The notes under the pieces are model-generated. The model ran no database searches, had not been told where the DNA came from, and saw only the letters and a list, made by a program, of their open reading frames with translations. A DNA stretch of 64,000 nt, taken from the NCBI GenBank assembly GCA_039707655.1, contig CM077676.1, positions 380,064,114 through 380,128,113 of the forward strand. Reading direction: 5' to 3'. Each line of letters begins with the position of its first letter. Within the stretch, counting starts at the first letter, position 1. A program made the translations under genes and the position numbers. The DNA comes from Elymus sibiricus (lineage: Eukaryota; Streptophyta; Magnoliopsida; Poales; Poaceae). This document shows, one piece after another, positions 57,222 to 64,000 of this stretch.

Positions 57222-59062
57222 TATCACAAGCGAAGCACTTGTGCTGACCAACAACGATCCCCAGAAGAGTGAACGAGCTTTCTCTAGGAGCTCATTTGGC
57301 TACATTACCTCATTCTTGACAATTTTTGTGTTTCTCATCATTCCCCCCGGATAGCAATGACAGGGTGAGTGCACATAGACCTGCCTTCGCCCTTTCATCA
57401 ATGGTGGACTTCGTGTTTGATGCCCACCCAAGTTTTTACTTGGGTCTGACCAACATGAAGAGCAGAGGTAATGGCACAAATAAACTATTTGCTATTGAGC
57501 TTGATACCATCAAGAATCCCCAATTTGCTGCTATTGATGATAAACATGTTGGGATTGATGTAAACACCATGGTGTCTATCAATTCCCACACAACTGGTTA
57601 CTATAAATCAACTGGTATGTTCTCTCCCTTGAATCTTGCTAGTGGTCAACCAATGCAAGTATGGGTGGACTATGATGGCACCTCACACAACCTTAATGTT
57701 AGTTTAGCACCCTACTTAGAGCATAAGCCTCAACGTCCACTACTATCAAGCATTGTCAATCTTACATCTATGTTGGCAAACAGCTCATTCTATGTTGGGC
57801 TTTCATCTTCAATCAGCCTCCTTAAGTCTAGGCTCTAAACTATTGGTTGGAGTTTCAATACAACCGGGAAGGCTCATATGCCGAACAACAAATCTTTGTC
57901 TCAATTTTTATAAGATGTTAGGCCGAAACCACGGAATCGCTCGCATATCCCTAGGGTCATTCCTGTACCAGTTCTCACTATATCAACGGTGATTGTGCTT
58001 GTTATTTGTATTATTCTTTATGCTCTTAGAAATAAGGCTAGGAATTATTTTGAGTGGGAGATTGAGGCTGCTCCACCATCTTTTACATATAAAGAGCTGG
58101 TCAGTGCAAAGAAAGGTTTCAGTGAAACGATAATACCAGGGGAGGGGGGATTTGGAAAGGTGTACAAAGGGATGCTACAAACCTCTCAAAGCAAAATGTT
58201 GCGATAAAATGGGTTTCACCAGAGTCAAAGCAGGGGATGAAGGAATTCATATCTGAGATTATGATCCTTGACTACCTTCTCCATCACAACCTTGTCCATT
58301 TGCTTGGTTATTCTCATCATCGAAATTGGCTAGTTCTAGTTTATGATTACATGCCAAATGGTAGCCTTGATAAATTTTTGCATGGTCAAGATCGGCAATA
58401 CCTAGATTGGGTTTACAGATTGAACATTATCAAGGGCATCACATGCGGTCTCTTCTACCTCCACAAGGATTGGGAGAAAGTTGTCATCCATCGAGACATC
58501 CAGACAAGCAACGTGCTACTCGACGGTGAAATGAATACAAGACTTGGTGATTTCGGCCTTGCAAGACTGCACAAACACAAAAATGGAACAGGAGCCCATA
58601 TCACAAATATGGCGGGCACACGAGGGTACATTGCTCTTGAGTGGGCCATGCTTGGGAGAGCAACCAAGGCAACTGATGTGTTTGCATTTGGTGTGTTCAT
58701 GTTGGAAGTTGCTTGCGGGAGGCAGCCAATAGGAGTGAGCTATTCTGGTGAGCAGCTGTTACTAAAATTTTGTGTGTGGCATGCATGGGAATGCAATTCC
58801 ATCCTTACAACAGTAGACTCAAGACTAGAAGATTATATAACGGAGGAGGTGGAGTTAGTACTAAAGCTTCGCTTGCTATGCTCACACTCATTATCCAGTG
58901 CTAGGCCAAGCATGCGCCTAATTATGCAATTACCTTGGAAAGGATGCGCTGCTCCAAGATTTCCAACCAACTTTTTTTGGTAGAGATGAAGGTTTTGATC
59001 AATACATCATGTCATCCGACTCTGTGGTCAGGACCATGACTTATCTTTCGGGAGGAAGATAA
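57222..59062 (+). pseudogene. L-type lectin receptor kinase pseudogene, 3' piece
   Basis: It continues the gene broken at 46256. Legume-lectin domain: ASITSEALVLTNNDPQ, then after degenerate sequence FAIELDTIKNPQF, VGIDVNTMVSINSH and MQVWVDYDG (to about 57840). A transmembrane helix (VIVLVICIILYAL, about 57989) leads to the kinase: GEGGFGKVYKG, VAIKW, VIHRDIQTSNVLL, LGDFGLARL. Defects: a frame change plus stop near 57350, TAA at 57836-57838 and 57911-57913, an extra A in the run at 58193-58196, and a frameshift near 58930. The tail in the other frame (FFGRDEGFDQYIMSSD...LSGGR) ends at TAA 59060-59062. The catalytic-loop Lys is Gln (HRDIQ) and APE is replaced by ALE. Non-functional. Confidence 0.88.
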
Positions 59063-59448
59063 TAAATGATTTTTGGTGAAGCTGAAAGATGTCATATATG
59101 GTAACGGTAAAGTATGTTTACTGTTAGAATAATCTTGATATCGATCAAGTTAGTGTTTGAGTCTAAGTAGGTTAATTAGTCTGCTTGCTAATCAGCTATT
59201 GCATTTGCATGATGTATGTGGTAGTGGCCGAGCTTGTATCTGGCCTGACATGTCCAAGCATAGGTAGGACTCGTATAAAATGCACACGAAATAGAAGTAA
59301 GAACTTTGTGCGATCATAGTTCATGATCGTGCATGAACTATATCTCCATAATAAGTAGTATTATTATGAACGAGGAGTACAGATAAATGTTGTGGTAGTT
59401 TTTGAGATCATTATATGCACCACGTAGTAATATCTCCGTGTTGATGAC
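59063..59448. other. 3' flank of the lectin-kinase pseudogene
   Basis: About 390 bp, AT-rich, no ORF or recognised repeat. Probably the old 3' UTR and downstream sequence. Positions 59444-59448 (atgac) are the candidate left TSD of element G. Confidence 0.5.
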
Positions 59449-59729
59449 TGATACATCTCCAACGTATCTATAATTTTTTATTGTTCCATGTTGTTATATT
59501 ATCAATCTTGGATGTTTTTATATACATTTACAGCAATTATATATCATTTTTTGGGACTAACCTATTAACTTAGTGCCCAGTGCCAGTTGCTGTTTTCTGC
59601 CTGTTTTTGGTTTTACAGAAAATCAATACCAAACGAAGTCCAAATGCCATGAAACTTTTTGGAGATTTTTTTATGAACAAGATAAACACTAGAAGCTTCA
59701 GGAGAAGACTAGACGCCAGAGGAGGTGGC

Positions 59730-59780
59730 CACGAGGCACTAGGGCGCGCCTGGGGGGCAGGCTCGCCCTGGTGCCTCGTG
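59730..59780. repeat. GC-rich LTR hairpin, element G
   Basis: Arms CACGAGGCACTAGGG... and ...CCCTGGTGCCTCGTG, 21 bp, loop about 9 nt, two mismatches. The outer arms are of the B/F type although the LTR otherwise resembles A. Confidence 0.8.
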
Positions 59781-59814
59781 GGCCCACCTCAGCTCTGTTT
59801 GACCTAATTCCACC

Positions 59815-59824
59815 ACTATAAATT
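59815..59824 (+). promoter_or_regulatory. TATA box, element G LTR
   Basis: CTATAAATTC, 35 bp after the GC hairpin, as in element A. Confidence 0.65.
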
Positions 59825-61022
59825 CCCAAAAATCGGGAAACCAACAGGGGAGTCCACTTAATACTTTTTCCGCCGCCGCAAGTTTCTATTCTCGAGAGAT
59901 CCCATCTGGAGGCCTTTTCCGGTGCTCCGCCGGAGGGGGAATCGATCATGGAGGGGCTCTCCATCAACCTTGCTGCCCTTCCGATGATGCGTGAGTAGTT
60001 TACCACAGACCTTCGGGTCCATAGTAAGTAGCTAGATGGCTTCTTCTCTCTTTTTTATCTTCAATACAATGTTCTCCTCGATGTTCTTGGAGTTCTATCT
60101 GATGTAATCACTTTTTGCGGTGTGTTTGTTGGGATCCGATGAATTGTTAGTTTATGATCAGATTATCCATGAATATTATTTGAGTCTTCTCTGATCTCTT
60201 TTATGCATGATTATTATAGCTTCGTATTTCTTCTCCGATCTATTGATTTGGTTTGGCCAACTAGATTGATTTATCTTGCCATGGGAAGAGGTGCTTTGTA
60301 ATGGGTTTGATCTTGCGGTGCTCAATCCCAGTGACAGAAAGGGACATGACACGTATGTATCGTTGCTATTAAGGGTAAAAAGATGGGGTTTATTCATGCG
60401 TGAGTTTACTTTGTCTACATCATGTCATCTTGCTTAAGGCGTTACTCCGTTCTTTATGGACTTAATACACTAGATGCATGCTGGATAGCGGTCGATGTGT
60501 GGAGTAATAGTAGTAGATGCAGGCAGGAGTCGGTCTACTTGTCTCGGACGTGATGCCTATATACATGATCATTGCCTTGGATATCGTCATGATTATTTGC
60601 TTTTCTATCAATTGCCCAACAGTAATTTGTCTACGCACCGTATGCTATTTTCTTGAGAGAAGCCTTTAGTGAAAGCTATGGCCCCCAGGTCTATCTAAAT
60701 CAATTACTAAAACCCTAAAAATATTTGCTGCACTTTTTCTTTATTTATTTTATTTTGTATTTTTATTTCAATCTATCTATCTATCACATACAATTTAATC
60801 TTGCAATTAACTTCCGAGGGATTGACAACCCCTCGTTTGCGTTGGGTGCAAGGATTTGTTGTTTGTGTGCAGGTACTGCTAACGAGGTGTTGCGTGATTC
60901 TCCTACTGGATTGATAACCTTGGTTTCATAACTGAGGGAAATACTTACCTCTACTGTGCTGCATCATCCCTTCCTCTTCGGGGAAAATACCAACGCAAGC
61001 TACAAGTAGCAGGAAGAATTTC

Positions 61023-61040
61023 TGGCGCCGTTGCCGGGGA
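61023..61040 (+). other. Element G primer binding site (tRNA-Asp)
   Basis: TGGCGCCGTTGCCGGGGA, an exact complement of the tRNA-Asp 3' end, 11 bp after the LTR. Confidence 0.92.
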
Positions 61041-61216
61041 GACATCATCAACATCTATCAAGTACCATTGCATAAACTCTCATCTCCTTGCATTTATTTT
61101 ATTTGCCTCTTGTTTTCATACCCCCCACTTCTAAAAAGTTTTTACAAAAATACAAAAATATTTTCCGTTTGCCTTTTTCTTGTTTGCTTGCTTGTTATCT
61201 TGTTTGCGTAGTCACG

Positions 61217-62542
61217 ATGTCTCAAGAAAATACAAAATTGTGTGATTTTTCCAATACTAATAATTATGATTTTATTAGTACTCCGATTGCTCCTCCCGCC
61301 GCTAGTGCGGAGACTTGTGATATTAATGCCGCTTTGCTAAATCTTGTTATGAAAGAACAATTTTCTGGTAGTCCTAATGAAGATGCTGCATCCCATCTTA
61401 ACACTTTCGTAGAATTGTGTGATATGCAAAAGAAAAAAGATGTGGATAATGATATTGTGAAATTAAAATTATTCCCATTCTCATTGTGGGAACGTGCAAA
61501 AATTTGGTTTTCATCTTTACCACGAAATAGTATCGATTCTTGGGATAGGTGTAAAGATGCTTTTATTACTAAGTATTTTCCTCCCGCGAAAATTATTTCA
61601 CTTAGAAATCAAATTATGAATTTTAAGCAACTTGATCATGAACATGTTTCCCAATCTTGGGAGAGGATGAAATTAATGATAAGAAATTGCCCTACTCATG
61701 GTTTAATTTTATGGATGATCATACAAAAAATTTATGCGGGATTAAATTTTGTCTCTAGAAATCTTTTAGATTCCGCCGCGGGTGGTACTTTTATGGAAAT
61801 TACTTTGGGGGAACCTACTAAATTGCTTGATAATATTATAGCAAATTATTCACAATGGCATACTGAAAGAGTTCCTACTAGTAAAAAGGTGAATTCTGTT
61901 GAAGAAATTAGTACTTTGAGTGATAAAGTTGATGCGCTTATGAAATTGGTTACTAGTAAAAATGCTCATATTTATCCTAATGATGTGTCATTGTCCACTT
62001 TGATTGATCAAAATAATGATCTCGTATATGTGAATTTTGTCTCACGAAACAATTTTAATAATAATGCTTATAGAGGTAATTTCAATCCTAGACCATTTCC
62101 TGGAAATTCCTCTAATAATTATGGCAATCCTTATGGTAATTCTTATAATAATAATACTAGAATGCCCTCTGATCTTGAAAGTAATATTAAAGAATTTATT
62201 AATGCTCAAAAAGTTTTCAACACTACAATAGAAGAAAAATTGAGTAAACTTGATGATATGTCTAGGAGCATTGATAGAATTATTCATGATGTGGAAAATC
62301 TTAAGACTAAAATTTTGCCACCCAAAATTGATATTAGTGAATCAATTAAAGCTTTATATGTCTCCATGGATGAGAGTAAGAAAAGAACTGCCATGCTAAA
62401 AGCTAAGCGAGAATTTTTAGAAAAAGCGATTCCTCCCGGTTTTTATCGCAGTAATGATGAGGATATTAAAATGATTGGTGTTTCATCTATTGATTCTTTG
62501 TTTAGCAATATAAAACATGATGAAAATAAGACTGAAGAATAG
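61217..62542 (+). pseudogene. gag: Element G gag
   Basis: The ATG at 61217 (MSQENTKLCDF) is preferred over the in-frame ATG at 61088, because 61088-61216 is leader sequence shared with element A and A has its ATG at the same relative place. A retrotransposon-gag domain lies at about residues 50-170 (FSGSPNEDAASHL, KLFPFSLWERAKIWF, MKLMIRNCPTHG). An Asn/Gly/Tyr-rich stretch (about residues 280-325) and a helical C-terminal region with coiled-coil character follow. The TAG at 62540-62542 is in frame with the protease ORF, so gag-pro is probably one ORF broken here. Confidence 0.85.
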
Positions 62543-63304
62543 TCAACTTTAGCTAGTAGGCGTTCCCATGATTCGGAGGGTGAAAATCTTAATGAAAAAA
62601 TTGCTAAAAGTGGGTTTGGAGAGGTAAAAACTTTAGATAGCGATGTGCCCACTCTCTTGGATTAAAAAGATTTTAATTATGATAATTGTTCCTTGATTGA
62701 GTGCATTTCTTTGTTACAATCCATGTTAAATTCACCCAACGCTTATGAGCAAGACAAGGCTTTTACTAAACACATCGTAGAAGCAATGATGAAAGCGTTA
62801 GAAGAAAAGCTAGAATTAGAAATTTCAATTCCTAGAAAATTATATGATGAATGGGAACCCACCATTAAATTAAAAATTAAAAATTATGAGTGCAATGCTT
62901 TATGTGATTTGGGAGCTAGCGTTTCCACAATTCCAAAATCTCTATATGATGTGCTAGGTTTCACCAATATAGATGAATGTTCTCTTAATTTGCACTTGGT
63001 GGATTCTACTATTAAAAAGCCTTTGGGTAGAATTAATGATGTTCTTATTCTTGCAAATAGGAACTATGTGCCCGTTGATTTTATTGTACTTGACATTGAA
63101 TGCAATTCTTCTTGCCCCATAATACTTGGTAGACCGTTCTTACGAACCATTGGTGCCGTTATTGACATGAAAGAAGGGAATATAAAATTTCAATTTCCGT
63201 TAAAAAAGGGTATGGAGCATTTCCCTAGGAAAAGAATTAAGGCACCATATGAATCCATTATGAGGGCCACTTATGGAATCAACTTGAAAGATGACAATAC
63301 TTGA
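62543..63304 (+). pseudogene. Element G protease
   Basis: The same frame as gag continues past TAG 62540-62542 and TAA (about 62663-62665), and is open from 62693 to TGA 63302-63304. The aspartic protease motif is CDLGASVSTIPKSLYDVLG (about 62902-62958), with the second conserved block CPIILGRPFLRTIGAVID (about 63115-63165). It ends KDDNT, like the element A ORF. No RT follows: the next 700 bp are the shared non-coding region. Confidence 0.85.
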
Positions 63305-63313
63305 AACTATGCA

Positions 63314-63365
63314 TTATGCCTAGCTAGGGGCATAAAACAATAGCGCTTGTTGGGAGGCAACCCAA
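63314..63365 (+). other. Paired hairpins after the G gag-protease ORF
   Basis: Hairpin 1 (63314-63335) TTATGCC/GGCATAA and hairpin 2 (63350-63365) TTGGG/CCCAA, 10 bp after the stop, the same as in element A except for one extra base between them. Confidence 0.75.
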
Positions 63366-64000
63366 TGAATAAAATAAATTTTTACCTTTTTTATGTTATT
63401 GTGTGTTTTCACAATTATGCTACTGGTATGATTGTGTTTTTTTGTTTTTAATTAGTGTTTGTGCCAAGTAAAGCCTTTAGGATAATTTGGAAGATAGTAT
63501 AATTGATGCTGTTTGGAAAACAGAAAGTTTTGCCTCCAGTGCTCGAATTTGGTTGCTGTACTGGAGTGTCAGAAAAATATGAAATTTTTACACAGTATTG
63601 GTATACGAATTTCCCACGTTTGCCTAATTTTTAAGAATTTTTGGAGTTACAGAAGTATGGTTTTTAAATAGATTTCTACAGACTGTTCTGTTTTTGACAG
63701 ATTCTGTTTTTGATGCACTACTTGCTTGTTTTGATGAATCTATGGATTGTATCGGGGGGTATAAGCCATGGTGAAGTTAGAGTACAGTAGGTATAATGCA
63801 AAAATAAAATATGAATGGGTTTGCAACAGTACTTAAAGTAGTGATTTATTTTGTTATACTAACGGATCTCACGAAGGTTTTGTTGAGTTTTGTGTGATTG
63901 AAGTTTTCAAGTTTTGGGTGTGATCACGATGGATGAAGGAATAATGAGTGGCAAGAGCCTAAGATTGGGGATTCCCAAGGCACCCCAAGGTAATATTCAA
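63366..64000 (+). other. Element G 3' non-coding region, incomplete
   Basis: It aligns with 40971-41605 of element A throughout, including the start of the polypurine-like repeat (cttggggattccc equivalent at about 63965). No gene seen; the window ends here. Confidence 0.75.

Larger units (their letters stand above)
59449..61011 (+). repeat. Element G 5' LTR
   Basis: A 1563-bp LTR, TGATACATCTCC...AAGTAGCA, related to the A LTRs (roughly 85-90% by eye). GC hairpin at 59730-59780 with 21-bp arms; TATA box at 59815-59824. Confidence 0.9.
59449..64000 (+). mobile_element. Element G: Athila-type element with gag-protease only, cut by the window end
   Basis: The 5' LTR (59449-61011), tRNA-Asp primer site, gag and protease are present. 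After the protease stop the sequence passes into the non-coding 3' region shared with element A, not into reverse transcriptase. If the rest resembles A, about 2.2 kb of internal sequence and the 3' LTR lie to the right. G therefore appears to be a gag-pro-only, polymerase-less derivative. Confidence 0.85.

Noticed and set aside
59449..61011. G read as a solo LTR
   Set aside because: A primer site and gag-protease follow directly, so it is the 5' LTR of an element that runs past the window.
61088..61216. Hydrophobic N-terminal extension of the G gag frame, signal-peptide-like
   Set aside because: It is the untranslated leader after the primer site, homologous to the leader of A. The ATG at 61217 is the better start.
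1..64000. CRISPR arrays, operons, Shine-Dalgarno sites and similar bacterial features
   Set aside because: The window is plant nuclear repeat DNA; short repeats here are hairpins, TSDs or LTR pairs.

Overview
The window is intergenic DNA from a large, repeat-rich grass genome. The LTR families (TGATACGTCTCC-type Athila LTRs, 4-kb chromovirus LTRs, tRNA-Asp and initiator-Met primer sites) point to the wheat tribe (Triticeae). This is judged from remembered family features, not from a search. Nothing in the window looks like an intact host gene. About 97% is LTR retrotransposon, much of it nested, and the boundaries are fixed here by TG...CA ends and perfect 5-bp target-site duplications (TSDs).

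Left block, 1-37442: four levels of nesting. An Athila-type LTR (element E, minus strand, running off the left edge) is split by element D, a plus-strand Tekay/Del-like chromovirus of about 14 kb (1005-37146, TSD gcccc). The 5' LTR of D is split by element C (3646-25774, TSD acaca), a second copy of the same family in the opposite orientation. The 3' LTR of C is split by element B (7711-15300, TSD gcgcg), a non-autonomous Athila-type element. C and D encode an extra ORF ahead of gag, then gag, an amber codon, and protease-RT-RNase H-integrase-chromodomain. The extra ORF is open in D (27547-28314); nearly everything else in both copies is broken by stops and 1-nt frameshifts.

Middle, 37443-46256: low-copy or unclassified DNA split by element A (38248-45333, plus, TSD atccg). 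A is a non-autonomous element whose only ORF is an unfamiliar protein of about 295 codons.

Right block, 46124-64000: an L-type lectin receptor-kinase pseudogene (plus strand) is cut after about 44 codons by element F (46257-57216, minus, TSD gcctc). F is an Athila gag-pro-pol element with an extra ORF after integrase and a U3-like promoter segment ahead of that ORF. A 5'-truncated LINE (55114-55909, TSD aaagagt) sits in the 5' LTR of F. The kinase half of the pseudogene resumes after F. Element G (59449 to beyond 64000, plus) carries gag and protease but apparently no polymerase.

How the parts relate: A, B and G use one scaffold (related LTRs, tRNA-Asp primer site, AAGCTTGGGGATGC-type polypurine tract, paired hairpins near the end of the coding region) but carry three different ORFs. 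They would need reverse transcriptase and integrase from an autonomous Athila relative. F is of that lineage and shares its 3' non-coding region with B. The most noteworthy signals are the chromovirus accessory ORF, which has a dsRNA-binding-domain-like pattern, the internal U3 copy in F, and conserved hairpins whose arms co-vary between families.
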